NCBI GenBank assembly: GCA_050247075.1
Contig: JBFWUW010000015.1
Location: 41,024 to 105,023 of the forward strand
Length of the DNA stretch: 64,000 nt
Origin: JBFWUW01 sp050247075
GTDB taxonomy: Bacteria > Planctomycetota > Planctomycetia > Pirellulales > JBFWUW01
Direction of reading: 5' to 3'
Notes under the pieces: generated by a model
Database searches by the model: none
Told to the model about the DNA's origin: nothing
Seen by the model: only the letters and a program-made list of their open reading frames with translations
Shown here: one piece after another, positions 28,945 to 38,719 of the stretch
Numbering within the stretch: position 1 is the first letter of the stretch
How the letters are laid out: every line of letters begins with the position of its first letter
Translations under genes and position numbers: made by a program

Positions 28945-30390
28945 ATGATTGAAATTAGCGAGGATTTTGTCGAAGCCGCCGCGCCCAATGTCGATGCGGC
29001 CAAGAACGGGCGGGGGCTGGTACTGAAGAATAAATTCCTGGCCTTGCATCGCTCGGCCGACGAGACGCTGCTGTTCGGCCAATGCCAGGGGAGCGGCAAG
29101 CAGCCTTACTTGTGCTCGGCCGATTTCGCCGCGCCGGCAGCGCCCGTCTATCGCTGCAATTGCCCCAGCCGGCAGTTTCCGTGCAAGCACTCGCTGGGGC
29201 TGCTGTTTGCCTACGCCCAGGGAAAGAAATTCACCCCGGCCGACGTTCCGGAGGAACTTTCCGCCAAGCGCGAAAAATCGGCGGCGAGGGTGGAGAAGAA
29301 AAAAGAAGCGGCCGACAAGCCCAAGGTGGTCAACAAAGGGGCGCTGGCCAAAAAGATCAAAGCCCAGTTGGAAGGAATCGACCATCTGCAAAAACTAACG
29401 TTCGACCTGGTGCGGCTGGGGATTGGCAACATGAATGCCAAGAGCGCGCACGAGGTCGAGGAGCAAGCCAAGCAACTGGGCAATGCCTTCTTGCCCGGCG
29501 CACAGGCCGCGCTGCACAACTATACGCGGCTGTTTCAGACCGACCGGGGCGAGGAACTGCCGGCCAAGGAGCGCGAGGCGGTCTACAGCGATGCGCTCGA
29601 CCAGTTGGGCCGGCTGCATTCGCTGGCCAGGCAAGGCCGCGCCTACCTGCAGCGGCGGCTGGAGGATGCCGACCTCAAGCCAGAGACAGAGACCGGCATC
29701 GCCGCCTGGCTGGGGCAGGCCTGGCAACTGCGCGAGCTGAAAGAGGCGGGCCTGGCGCAGGCGAATGTGGAACTGGTGCAATTGGCGTTTAACTCGCACG
29801 ATGATGTGGCCCGCCAGGAGTTTGTCGATAGCGGCATCTGGATCAACCTGGCAACCGGTGCCATTCAGATCACGCAAAACTTTCGCCCTTACAAAGCGGT
29901 CAAATACATCAAGAGCGACGACAGTTTCTTTCAGGTGGCGCAAGTGGCCGAGTTGTGCGTCTACCCTGGCGGCATGAACCCCCGCATCCGCTGGGACGGG
30001 CTGGCCGCGCGGCCGCTGGAGCCAGTCGATCTGCAACGGGTGCGCAGCCTGGGCCGAGCCGATTTTTCCGCCGTGGTGAAAGAGGTCAAGTCGCACATCA
30101 AGGGGCCCTTGGCCGACAAACAGCCGGTGTTCGCCTTGAACTTCCGCCGCATCGGCCAGATCGACGGCGCGCTGGTGGCCGAGGATGCCCAGGGGGAACG
30201 GCTGGTGCTGGCCGATGCCGGCATGAGCGAAGAGCCCCCCAGTTGCCACCTGCTGCCGCTGTTGCCGCCGGCCTTGTTTGCCGACCAAACGTTGGTGGCC
30301 CGCTTCCGGCACGATCTGGACAGCCGCCAACTGCGCATCAAACCGCTGAGCCTTGTGACCACCACCGGAATCATCCGCCTGACCCTATGA
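28945..30390 (+). CDS. SWIM zinc-finger protein (YehQ-like)
   Basis: This 481-residue protein carries a SWIM finger, CNCPSRQFPCKH (Cys71 to His82), in front of a Lys/Glu-rich linker (REKSAARVEKKKEAADKPK). The rest is helical, then beta-rich with FRPYKAVKYIKSDDSFFQ. SWIM domains bind zinc and mediate DNA or protein contacts. In E. coli the yehL-yehM-yehP-yehQ cluster links a MoxR ATPase, a large DUF5682-like protein, a VWA protein and a SWIM protein; the same set is found here. ATG 28945 is chosen (MIEISEDFVE). The stop overlaps the next start as ATGA. Confidence 0.8.
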   Translation: MIEISEDFVEAAAPNVDAAKNGRGLVLKNKFLALHRSADETLLFGQCQGSGKQPYLCSADFAAPAAPVYRCNCPSRQFPCKHSLGLLFAYAQGKKFTPADVPEELSAKREKSAARVEKKKEAADKPKVVNKGALAKKIKAQLEGIDHLQKLTFDLVRLGIGNMNAKSAHEVEEQAKQLGNAFLPGAQAALHNYTRLFQTDRGEELPAKEREAVYSDALDQLGRLHSLARQGRAYLQRRLEDADLKPETETGIAAWLGQAWQLRELKEAGLAQANVELVQLAFNSHDDVARQEFVDSGIWINLATGAIQITQNFRPYKAVKYIKSDDSFFQVAQVAELCVYPGGMNPRIRWDGLAARPLEPVDLQRVRSLGRADFSAVVKEVKSHIKGPLADKQPVFALNFRRIGQIDGALVAEDAQGERLVLADAGMSEEPPSCHLLPLLPPALFADQTLVARFRHDLDSRQLRIKPLSLVTTTGIIRLTL

Positions 30391-32192
30391 GCATTCCCGT
30401 CCTGACGCAGGTGTACGACGAAGTCCGCCGCCTGGCGATTGCCGGCAGCGCCGTCGCGCCGGGCGACTTCCGCCTGAAGAAGCTGATCGCCCCGTTGGAA
30501 CAGGCCGGGCAGAAAGCCCCGGTCTTCGCCAAGCTGGCCCAAGCCGCCAGGCAACTTGTCGAGAGTACCGACAAGACCTCGGCCGAGGCGCTGCTGGAAC
30601 TAAGCACGCTGGTCAACGCCATTCTCTACACACAAGGAGAAACCGGCATCAAGGGGACGCTGGAGCCGGTTAAGACCGTCGATCTGGGGTTGAGCGTCAC
30701 GCAGACTTCCGCCCGCGTGTTGAAGCCGCTGCTGGAGGCGCTCACCAGCACCGGCTCGGGCCGAATGGAAATCATTCAAGAAGCGCACCAGCGGGGCGCC
30801 TTTGCCGACCTGCGATTGATCAAGGCGGTCATCGGGGCGCTGGACGATACGTACTCGGAGATCGCCGATTTTGTCGGCGAGCAGATTCTGCCGATGTACG
30901 GGCAGGCCATTTTGCCGGAACTGCGGGCCCGGTTCGACCCCAAGGGGCGCGGCGGCAACGTGCGCAGGCTGGTCTTGATGCACAAGTTAGACCCCGCGGG
31001 GACGCGGGACACGGTCCAGCGGGCGCTGGAAGAAGGATCCAAGGAGGTCAAGGTCGGTGCCATCGAGTGCCTGGGAGAATCGCCCGACGATGTGGCCTTC
31101 TTGCTCGACCAGGCCAAGTCGAAGAACAAGGAGGTGCGGGGGGCGGCCTTGCGGGGGCTTTCACGATCGAACAGCCCAGAGGCGGTCGCCGCGCTGCGGA
31201 CGGCATTCACCGGCAAGGATATTGGTTTGGCCATCGTGCCGCTGAGGGAGAGCCAAAGCCCCGAACTGCTGCGGGCGATCTTGGAGGCGGCGGAGGCGCA
31301 GTTCAACTTGCTGTTGGACGGCAAGAAAAAGGACAAGAAGGAAGTCGAGCAGCAGGGAGAGCGGTTCGTATCGCAACTGGAATGCCTGCGCGATCGCGAC
31401 GACAAGCTGACGGAAAAGTTTCTCTTGGCTTGCTTTGAACGGCGGGAAGAACTGTCGGCCATCAAGGGGGATGTCAGCGGGCAAGACATTCAGGAGCGGC
31501 TGGTGGCGACCATGGCTGCCGGATCGAAACGAACAAAGGCCGCGCTGGCCGAGGCCCATACTTCGCTTTCTAGCCGTGAATTGTCAGACGCCTTTAGGGC
31601 GGCCTGGCAGGCCTGGTCTCCCGCGCAAGTCTACGACGAGTTTAGTCCCTATCTGGCATTGCCGGGGGGCAAGAAGCCTAAGCGCGGAGACGCCGCGGAG
31701 AAACGGGCGGAAATCGTCGAAGCCGTGGGGGAAGATGGACATTGGCGGCGTTACTTTTCTTCTAGCCATGCCAGGGCGGGCGACGGCCAACGCCAGAAGT
31801 TCGATCCCCGCTGGCTCGATTTGGCGGTTGAGCAGCAGGAACTGGAACTGGTACAAGCGTTGGCGAAGCCGGGCCATGCGGCGGCCGGTGAGTTTTTGGC
31901 CCATGCCTGCGCCGAAATGTTGAATAAACTCAAAAGCCCCTGGGAGTTGAGCGGAATCCTCGGCACGATGATCGAAATGCAGCACCCGGCCGCCACCGAT
32001 TTGCTCATCGCGGCCATCGCCAAGACCACCAAGGGAACGCACGCCTACGGCCTCTACTCGCTAGGCCAGCTCATTCCTCATCTGCCCAAGTCGGCCTTGC
32101 CCGCGCTAGAAGCCCTGCTCCCCACGCTGCCCGACAAAGCCGTCGATACGCTGCTGGACTACGTAACGCAACTGAAGAACAAGGAAGAATGA
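30387..32192 (+). CDS. HEAT-repeat-like scaffold protein of the MoxR/VWA module
   Basis: This 601-residue alpha-helical protein consists of paired helices through most of its length. LVLMHKLDPAGTRDTVQRALEEGSKEVKVGAIECLGE, VRGAALRGLSRSNSPEAVAALRTAF and ATDLLIAAIAKTTKGTHAYGLYSLGQLIPHL are HEAT/PBS-lyase-like units. A charged KKKDKKEVEQ region interrupts it near residue 310. The start overlaps the SWIM stop (ATGA), so the two are co-translated. It probably acts as a scaffold; the E. coli yehLMPQ operon, as I recall it, has no such member. Confidence 0.75.
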   Translation: MSIPVLTQVYDEVRRLAIAGSAVAPGDFRLKKLIAPLEQAGQKAPVFAKLAQAARQLVESTDKTSAEALLELSTLVNAILYTQGETGIKGTLEPVKTVDLGLSVTQTSARVLKPLLEALTSTGSGRMEIIQEAHQRGAFADLRLIKAVIGALDDTYSEIADFVGEQILPMYGQAILPELRARFDPKGRGGNVRRLVLMHKLDPAGTRDTVQRALEEGSKEVKVGAIECLGESPDDVAFLLDQAKSKNKEVRGAALRGLSRSNSPEAVAALRTAFTGKDIGLAIVPLRESQSPELLRAILEAAEAQFNLLLDGKKKDKKEVEQQGERFVSQLECLRDRDDKLTEKFLLACFERREELSAIKGDVSGQDIQERLVATMAAGSKRTKAALAEAHTSLSSRELSDAFRAAWQAWSPAQVYDEFSPYLALPGGKKPKRGDAAEKRAEIVEAVGEDGHWRRYFSSSHARAGDGQRQKFDPRWLDLAVEQQELELVQALAKPGHAAAGEFLAHACAEMLNKLKSPWELSGILGTMIEMQHPAATDLLIAAIAKTTKGTHAYGLYSLGQLIPHLPKSALPALEALLPTLPDKAVDTLLDYVTQLKNKEE

Positions 32193-32659
32193 CGATTGCC
32201 GAATGGGCTGTGGGAGAGATTGACCACGAATGGATTTATCGCAATGAAGATCGTCGAAGATGCTGGGGAAAACCACGAATCGAACGAATGAGACTATTGC
32301 GGTGGAGCGTGCCACCAGACCGCACACTCATGGCCTCGATGGAGCAAACCGCCGATCCCGAATCCTATTCGTTAGATTCGTTTGATTCGTGGTTCTCCAA
32401 AATTTGCGAGCAGAAGCGACAAGTGCCGGCCTAGGCTTTGTGGCAATTGCCGTGGAGCGGTGAAGATCATTGCAGATGCTGGGGAGAACCACGAATCGAA
32501 CGAATCTAACGAATGAGATTATTGCGGTGGAGCGTGCCTTGCATAATCAAGCTCCTGGCGTCGATAGCGAGCAGCGTCGATCCCAAAATCCTATTCGTTG
32601 GATTCGTGGTTCACCATTTTTTGACACGGAATTCGCGACAACTGAGAATCGGGGGAGCG
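32193..32659. repeat. Two R5 elements downstream of the HEAT-like gene
   Basis: R5 copies at 32265-32399 and 32481-32615 are each bounded by GAGAACCACGAATCGAACGA-like and inverted TTCGATTCGTGGTTCTCC-like ends. No gene is supported in the rest of this gap. Confidence 0.8.
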
Positions 32660-33037
32660 GTGACGGACCTCATTTACAAGGACGAGGCGTATGCGATCGT
32701 CGGAGCCTGCTTCGAAGTCTACAATGACAAGGGCAGCGGGTTCTTGGAGGGTGTCTACCAAGAATGCCTGGAGATCGAATTCTCACTTCGGGCCATTCCG
32801 TTCAGGCAACACGCGGAACTCATGTTGACGTACAAGGGGCGGGTGCTGCGGAAGAGCTATCAGCCCGACTTCGAGTGCTTCAATAAGATCATTGTCGAAA
32901 TCAAAGCAGTGTCACAACTTACCGACGACCACCGCGCGCAGGTACACAACTACTTAAAGGCAACCGGCCACCGCCTGGGTCTGTTAGTCAACTTTGGATC
33001 GAGAACGACCCTTGAGTACGAGCGCATCGTTCGGTGA
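32660..33037 (+). CDS. GxxExxY family PD-(D/E)xK-type protein
   Basis: This 125-residue protein has the family signature GSGFLEGVYQECLEIE (GxxExxY) and the nuclease-like core YQPDFECFNKIIVEIKAV (PD...ExK). QVHNYLKATGHRLGLLVNFG is the typical C-terminus. The function of GxxExxY proteins is not established; they recur in many copies in planctomycete and other genomes. The GTG start at 32660 has GGGGGAG directly before it. The gene lies between R5 elements within an otherwise continuous operon, indicating a mobile or inserted origin. Confidence 0.85.
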   Translation: MTDLIYKDEAYAIVGACFEVYNDKGSGFLEGVYQECLEIEFSLRAIPFRQHAELMLTYKGRVLRKSYQPDFECFNKIIVEIKAVSQLTDDHRAQVHNYLKATGHRLGLLVNFGSRTTLEYERIVR

Positions 33038-33573
33038 CAAAGGGACCGTGCTTGATATTGGAACGGAATGACAACAGTGCAAATCCGCAAGTTTAATGCA
33101 CTTGCAGCCACATTGGTGAGAACCACGAATCCAACGAATCTAACGAATGAGTCATTTTGCAGTGAAGCGTGGCAAGCATAATCAGGCCCCTGGTGTCGAT
33201 GGAGAGTCGCGCCAATCCCAAAATCCTATTCGTTAGATTCGTTCGATTCGTGGTTTTCCATACTGTGCGGGCAGAAACAAGAAATGCCGTCTTTGGCTTT
33301 GTGGCAATTGTCCAGAACGGATGAAACGTGGTTAAGCCGTTTTAAGATGCTGAGGAGAACCACGAATCCAACGAATCTAACGAATGAGTTGTCTTGCCGT
33401 GAAGCGTGTCATGCTTGATCGGGCTGCGGGCGTCGATGGAGAGTCGCGCCGATACGAAAATCCTATTCGTTAGATTCGTTCGATTCGTGGTCCTCACCGC
33501 CGGCTATTTGTGGCCTCTGCAATGATTTCGTCCGACCCCACCTTAAAACCCTCGTAATACAGGCTTAACCCGC
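33038..33573. repeat. Two more R5 elements before the MoxR gene
   Basis: R5 copies at 33115-33259 and 33352-33496 share both ends and much of the interior (AGCGTGNCA, GTCGATGGAGAGTCGCGCC, AAAATCCTATTCGTTAGATT) with the other two. No gene is supported. Confidence 0.8.
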
Positions 33574-34692
33574 ATGGCTAAAAAGTCCGCGAATGACGAC
33601 AAAGGCATGGGCGATGGCGATTTGCGTGCCCCGGCGGAGACGTTGTATGCCGAGGAGATCGCCGCGCTGGTGGCCGACGACAAGCACGACAGGCCCCCTG
33701 GCTGGAAGATGTCGGCCAGGGCCGTGCATACTTACATTTGCGGCGGCAAGGCGGGCAAGCTGGAGATTAAGCCCAAGTATATTGGCCACCCGCGGCTGGT
33801 GGAGATCGCCATTTCCACGCTGATTACCGACCGTTCGCTGCTACTGATTGGCGAGCCGGGGACGGCCAAGTCGTGGCTTTCGGAGCATCTGGCGGCGGCC
33901 ATCAACGGCGACTCGACCAAGGTGGTGCAAGGGACGGCCGGCACGACCGAGGAACAGATCCGCTACACCTGGAACTACGCCATGCTCATCGCGCATGGTC
34001 CCAGTCCGCAGGCGCTAATCAAAAGCCCCGTGTTTCGCGCCATGGAGAGCGGCACGCTGGCCCGCTTTGAGGAGATCACACGCTGCGCGTCGGAAGTGCA
34101 AGACGCCTTGATTTCGCTGTTGTCCGAGAAGCGGCTGAGCGTGCCGGAGTTGCTGACGGAAGTCCCCGCTCGGAAGGGCTTTTCCATCATTGCCACGGCC
34201 AACACCCGCGACCGCGGGGTGAACGATATGTCGGCGGCCCTTAAGCGGCGGTTCAATATCGTCGTGCTGCCCAGCCCCGGCACGCTGGAGACCGAGGTCG
34301 ATATCGTCCGCCGCCGCGTTCGCGAGCTGGCTGTCAGCCTCGATCTGAAGGCCGAAGTTCCCACGGACGAAGCGGTGGAGAAGGTTGTGACCATCTTCCG
34401 CGAGTTGCGCATCGGGCAGACGCTAGACGGCAAGAACAAGCTCAAGACACCTTCGGGCGTGCTCTCCACGGCCGAGGCGATTTCCGTGCTGGCCAACAGC
34501 ATGGCCTTGGCGGCCAGTTTTGGGTCGGGCCAGGTTGCCGTGCACGACCTGGCGGCCGGCTTGCAAGGCTCGATCGTCAAGGACGAGGAGAAGGACCGCG
34601 GCACCTGGCAAGAGTACCTGACCAACGTGCTGAAGAAGCGCGGCGCCGAGTGGCGGCCGTTGTTCAACGCTTGCGCGGAGCACAACGCGTGA
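33574..34692 (+). CDS. MoxR-type AAA+ ATPase (YehL-like)
   Basis: This 372-residue ATPase has Walker A GEPGTAKS (residues 93-100), a Walker B-like strand TLARFEEITRC, the MoxR-type EVQDALISLLSEKRLSVPEL helix, sensor 1 IIATANTRDRGVND and arginine finger AALKRRFNIV. Walker B has Glu-Glu where most AAA proteins have Asp-Glu. MoxR ATPases work as chaperones with VWA-domain partners to mature or regulate protein complexes. It is the first gene after the R5 block, and its stop overlaps the next start (GTGA). Confidence 0.9.
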   Translation: MAKKSANDDKGMGDGDLRAPAETLYAEEIAALVADDKHDRPPGWKMSARAVHTYICGGKAGKLEIKPKYIGHPRLVEIAISTLITDRSLLLIGEPGTAKSWLSEHLAAAINGDSTKVVQGTAGTTEEQIRYTWNYAMLIAHGPSPQALIKSPVFRAMESGTLARFEEITRCASEVQDALISLLSEKRLSVPELLTEVPARKGFSIIATANTRDRGVNDMSAALKRRFNIVVLPSPGTLETEVDIVRRRVRELAVSLDLKAEVPTDEAVEKVVTIFRELRIGQTLDGKNKLKTPSGVLSTAEAISVLANSMALAASFGSGQVAVHDLAAGLQGSIVKDEEKDRGTWQEYLTNVLKKRGAEWRPLFNACAEHNA

Positions 34693-37025
34693 GCTGGCGG
34701 ATCAACGTCTTTGGCGTGCGGCATCTCTCGCCGATGGGCGCCTGGCAGTTACGCGGCTATTTGCAGCAGCTTCGCCCGGAGATTGTATTGATCGAGGGCC
34801 TCAACGACGCCAACGGCCTGATCCCCGACATGACCCGCGCGGCCACGCGCCCGCCAATCGCCATTCTGGCCTACACCGACACGCTGCCCGTCCGCACGCT
34901 GGTCTATCCGCTGGCGGCCTACAGCCCCGAGTACCAGGCCATTCGCTGGGCCAAGCAGAACAAGGCGGCGGTGGAGTTTATCGACCTGTCGTCGGAACAT
35001 TTCCTGGGCCTGCAAGACGTGGAGTACGAACTGCTGGAACGCACGCGGCGCGAAGCGGCCGAGCGCGCCAAGGAACCGCCCGCCGAGGAAGAACCGGAGC
35101 CGTCGATCGCCGTGCCAGAGCCGCGGCGATCGCTCTACGAGCGCTGCGCCGAACTGGCGGGCGAGAACGACTACGAAACCTATTGGGAACGCCACTACGA
35201 GCACAACGCCGCCGAAGGCAGCTATCGCCTGGCGTCGTATGAGTTTGGACTGGCCTTGCGCGAATTGGAGGAAGACACGCCGCGGTGGCGGGCTGAGAAC
35301 CTCGTCCGCGAGGCTTTCATGCGGCGGAGAATTGAAGAAGCCATCGCCGCCGGCTATGCGCCCGACAAGATCGTGGCGGTGGTGGGCGCCTTTCATGCGC
35401 CGGTGCTATGCGGCGACTATCCCGCCATGACCGACGACGAGCTGGCCTCGCTGCGCAGTAGGTCGAGCCAGCTCACACTGATGCCGTATTCTTACTTCAA
35501 GCTCTCCTCGCAGTCGGGCTACGGGGCGGGCAACCGGGCACCCGCCTATTACGAGCTGCTATGGCAAGCGCTGGAACGGGGCGAGTTCCACGATTTGGCC
35601 AGCGGCTATCTGTCGCGGGTGGCGCGGCACCTGCGTGAGGGCGGCACCCACCGTTCCACCGCCGAAGTCATCGACGGCGTGCGTCTGGCCCGCACGCTTT
35701 CGGCCCTCAAGCAAGGGCTGGCCCCCACCTTGGCCGACTTGCGCGACGCGGCCGTGACCTTGCTGGGCCAAGGGGAACTGGCCTCCATCAAAGATGCCTT
35801 GGTGAAGGTGGACGTGGGGACTGCCATCGGCGAGCTGCCCAAGGGAGTTAGCCAGACCTCGATTCAGCAAGACTTTGAGCGCGAACTGGCGCGGCTAAAG
35901 CTGGAAAAATACAAGACCGGCGTGCCGCAAGAAATGGTCTTGGACCTGCGCGAGAACCGCCAGGCGAAGTCGGCCGAGGCGGCCTTTTTGGACCTGTCGC
36001 GGTCGTCGTTCTTTCACCGGTTGCGCGTGTTGGAAATTGGCTTTGCCCAGCCCGTGGCCACTCGCGAGCAAGCCACCAACTGGAAGGAAAAGTGGGCCTT
36101 GCAGTGGACGCCCGAGAGCGAGATCGCCCTGGTCGAGGCGGTCTTGCTGGGCGAGACGGTGGAGCTGGCCACGGCCTACAAGTTCAAGACGCTGTTGGAG
36201 AAATGCGGTTCGATCGACGCCGCCGCGAGCATGGTCGGCGATGCCTGCCAGTGCGGGTTGATGAAGTCGATGGAACTGGCCCGGCAACGGCTGCAAGAAC
36301 TGGCCGCCACCAGCAGCGACTTCACGCCCATCGCCCACGCGGCCTGGCGGTTGGGCCTGGTGGCGCGGTACGGCGATGTCCGCAAGTTTGATGCTGCCCC
36401 GCTGCTGCCGCTGGTGGATGAACTGTTTGTGCAAGGGGCGCTGGCCCTGTTTGCCTCGGCCAATTGCGACATCGAGGCGGCCAAAGCCATGTTGGCCGGC
36501 ATGGACGATCTCAACCGGACGGGCTTGGAGTTTCACGACCGCGTGGACGAAAGCCTGTGGATTGCCCAGTTGCAGCGGCTGGCCGATGCCGACGACCGCA
36601 ACCCGCTGCTGTCGGGCTATGCCTGCGCCATCTTGTTGGAGCGGGGCCTGATGGCCAACGACGAATTGGCCCGCGAGGTTTCTCGCCGCATCTCGCCGGG
36701 GGTGCCGGCCGACCTGGGAGCCGGCTGGTTTGAAGGGCTGGCCCGCCGCAACCGCTACGCGCTGTTGGCGCGGCAGACGCTGTGGGAACAGCTTGCCAGC
36801 TATATCGCCTCGCTGGACGACGACCAATTCAAGCGGGCGCTGGTCTTTTTGCGGCGTGCCTTTGGCGGCTTTAGCGCCAACGAAAAGCGGCACATCGCCG
36901 AGAACCTGGGCCAGCATTGGGGCCTGAACGCCGACACCGCCAGCGAGCTGATCGAAAAGCCCCTCACGGAGACCGAGGAAAAAACGCTGGACGACATCAA
37001 CGATTTCGACTTTGGCGATTTGTGA
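34689..37025 (+). CDS. Large DUF5682-like protein of the MoxR/VWA module (YehM-like)
   Basis: This 778-residue protein begins WRINVFGVRHLSPMGAWQLR, with HLSP and IVLIEGLNDANGLI near the N-terminus, features of the DUF5682 family found next to MoxR and VWA genes. ERCAELAGENDYETYWERHYEH and KIVAVVGAFHAPVLCG support an enzyme-like N-terminal half; the second half is helical. The biochemical role is unknown. The GTG start overlaps the MoxR stop and is the only start keeping family-like sequence; the VWA gene follows after seven bases. Confidence 0.78.
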   Translation: MSWRINVFGVRHLSPMGAWQLRGYLQQLRPEIVLIEGLNDANGLIPDMTRAATRPPIAILAYTDTLPVRTLVYPLAAYSPEYQAIRWAKQNKAAVEFIDLSSEHFLGLQDVEYELLERTRREAAERAKEPPAEEEPEPSIAVPEPRRSLYERCAELAGENDYETYWERHYEHNAAEGSYRLASYEFGLALRELEEDTPRWRAENLVREAFMRRRIEEAIAAGYAPDKIVAVVGAFHAPVLCGDYPAMTDDELASLRSRSSQLTLMPYSYFKLSSQSGYGAGNRAPAYYELLWQALERGEFHDLASGYLSRVARHLREGGTHRSTAEVIDGVRLARTLSALKQGLAPTLADLRDAAVTLLGQGELASIKDALVKVDVGTAIGELPKGVSQTSIQQDFERELARLKLEKYKTGVPQEMVLDLRENRQAKSAEAAFLDLSRSSFFHRLRVLEIGFAQPVATREQATNWKEKWALQWTPESEIALVEAVLLGETVELATAYKFKTLLEKCGSIDAAASMVGDACQCGLMKSMELARQRLQELAATSSDFTPIAHAAWRLGLVARYGDVRKFDAAPLLPLVDELFVQGALALFASANCDIEAAKAMLAGMDDLNRTGLEFHDRVDESLWIAQLQRLADADDRNPLLSGYACAILLERGLMANDELAREVSRRISPGVPADLGAGWFEGLARRNRYALLARQTLWEQLASYIASLDDDQFKRALVFLRRAFGGFSANEKRHIAENLGQHWGLNADTASELIEKPLTETEEKTLDDINDFDFGDL

Positions 37026-37032
37026 ACCAACC

Positions 37033-38253
37033 ATGAGCACCACCTTCACCCCCGAACAACTCACCCGTTGGCGGCTGATTCTGGGGAAGGACTCGCAAGA
37101 GCCGTTGGCGGGCATGTGCCCCGGCGGTTGCGGGCTTTCCGCCGAGCAGCAAGAGATGGATGAAGCCTTGGAGGCCATTTACGGCGGCGACAGCCAGGAA
37201 GAGATCAGCCGCGAGGAGTGGGAAACGGCCAAGCCGGGGAGCAAGCATGGCGCGGTTAAGGGGCGGTCGTTTCCGCGGGTGGCCCGCTGGCTCGACCAGA
37301 TTCGCAACTTTTTTCCCTCTGACTGCGTGGTGCTGCTGCAAAAAGACGCCATCGAGCGGCGGGGCATGAAGGAACTGCTGCTTGAGCCGGAGATGCTGGC
37401 CAAGGTAGAACCTTCCATCGACCTGGCCAGCACGGTGCTGTCGCTCAAGAACCTGGTGCCGGAAAAGGCCAAGGCGACCGCCCGCGAGCTGGTCCGCAAG
37501 GTGGTGGAGGAATTGCGGAAACGGTTGGAAAGCAAGTTCGCGCAGGCCATTCGCGGTTCGTTGGACCGCAACCGGTACAGCCCGTTTCGCAGTTTGCCCA
37601 ACCTCGATTGGAAGCGGACCATCCGCCGCAATCTCAAGAACTACAATCCGGAATTGCAGTCGATCATTCCGGAGCACACGTTTTTCTTCAGCCGCCAACA
37701 ACGGCAGGCCGAGTGGAACGTGATCATCGCCATGGACCAGTCGGGCTCGATGCATGCCTCGCTGATTTACGGCGGCATCATGGGGGCCATTCTGGCCAGC
37801 ATGCCGGCCGTGGAGACGCATGTGGTGGCCTTCAACCACGAGGACATCGTCGATCTGACGGAACATTGCTCGGACCCGGTCGATCTGCTGTTTGGCGTAC
37901 AACTGGGCGGTGCCGAGGACTATTGGAAAGCCACCTGCTACTGCGAGCGGTTCATGCACACGCCCGCCAAAACGCTGTACATTTTGCTGGCCGACCTGCA
38001 CGACACCAGCCCCAACGAGGGCCGCTTCGTCAAACGGATGGAGTACCTGCTGGAGAGCGGCGTCAAAGCCATCGGCCTGTTGGCCATCTCCGACCAAGGC
38101 CAGCCCTCTTACAACGCCGACCTGGCGGAAAAGCTGGCCAAGCTCGGCATGCCCTGCTTCGGCTGCATCCCCGACAAGCTGCCCGACATGCTAGCCGCCG
38201 TGCTCAAAGGGCAAGATTTGCACAAATTCGCGGAGGGTGCGAGGTTGAAGTGA
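37033..38253 (+). CDS. VWA (CoxE-like) domain protein (YehP-like)
   Basis: This 406-residue protein has a C-terminal von Willebrand A domain with the MIDAS motif MDQSGSMHASL (Asp235) and TLYILLADLHDTS as the distal metal site. The N-terminal half includes a MCPGGCG segment and a long basic helix (KATARELVRKVVEELRKRLES). VWA proteins of this type are substrate adaptors for MoxR ATPases. It closes the five-gene module; no partner is missing relative to yehLMPQ apart from the added HEAT-like gene. ATG 37033 is chosen over an upstream TTG. Confidence 0.86.
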   Translation: MSTTFTPEQLTRWRLILGKDSQEPLAGMCPGGCGLSAEQQEMDEALEAIYGGDSQEEISREEWETAKPGSKHGAVKGRSFPRVARWLDQIRNFFPSDCVVLLQKDAIERRGMKELLLEPEMLAKVEPSIDLASTVLSLKNLVPEKAKATARELVRKVVEELRKRLESKFAQAIRGSLDRNRYSPFRSLPNLDWKRTIRRNLKNYNPELQSIIPEHTFFFSRQQRQAEWNVIIAMDQSGSMHASLIYGGIMGAILASMPAVETHVVAFNHEDIVDLTEHCSDPVDLLFGVQLGGAEDYWKATCYCERFMHTPAKTLYILLADLHDTSPNEGRFVKRMEYLLESGVKAIGLLAISDQGQPSYNADLAEKLAKLGMPCFGCIPDKLPDMLAAVLKGQDLHKFAEGARLK

Positions 38254-38339
38254 GAGGCCAAGTGGAGAAGCGGACGACGGAGAAGCAATCAGCGGAAAAT
38301 CCGCCAGGCGTTATTGCGGGCGGCGGCTAAATCAGAAGA

Positions 38340-38678
38340 ATGAGTGAGCGCGTTCGACAATTCCTCACCTCTTTGAACACCATGGCCAAACCCAAGAAGA
38401 AGCTGACCTCCGCCCAGCGCGCCTTTCGGCGCAAGCGGCGGAAGGAAACGATGATTATCTTCATCAACGGCAAGCAAAAGCGCGTCCCGCGCCCCCCCAC
38501 GCTGAAGGAATTCGAAGAAGAAGAACGCATGCTCCGCTCGGCCGATCCGATCTGGCTGCTGCAGAACGGGATGTATGAGTATCTCGATCGGGCGGACGAC
38601 GATTTCCCCCGAATTTTCCAAGAAAATCCGCGGCCCGATGACGCTACGGCTGAACGCGACTACGACATTCCGTTTTAG
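38340..38678 (+). CDS. Small basic protein of unknown function
   Basis: This 112-residue protein has a strongly basic first half (MAKPKKKLTSAQRAFRRKRR) and an acidic second half (KEFEEEERMLRSAD, YLDRADDDFP). It has no membrane segment and no known domain. ATG 38382 is an equally possible start. It lies 86 bases after the VWA gene, in the same direction, so it might belong to that transcript, but nothing else links it. Confidence 0.55.
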   Translation: MSERVRQFLTSLNTMAKPKKKLTSAQRAFRRKRRKETMIIFINGKQKRVPRPPTLKEFEEEERMLRSADPIWLLQNGMYEYLDRADDDFPRIFQENPRPDDATAERDYDIPF

Positions 38679-38719
38679 GCGTTTGTCGGTGGCTGCAATT
38701 TTGCCTCGCTGTTCCGCCG

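Noticed and set aside
29955..30386. An N-terminal extension of the HEAT-like protein
   Set aside because: It lies over the SWIM gene in another frame; the ATGA overlap at 30387 is the natural start.
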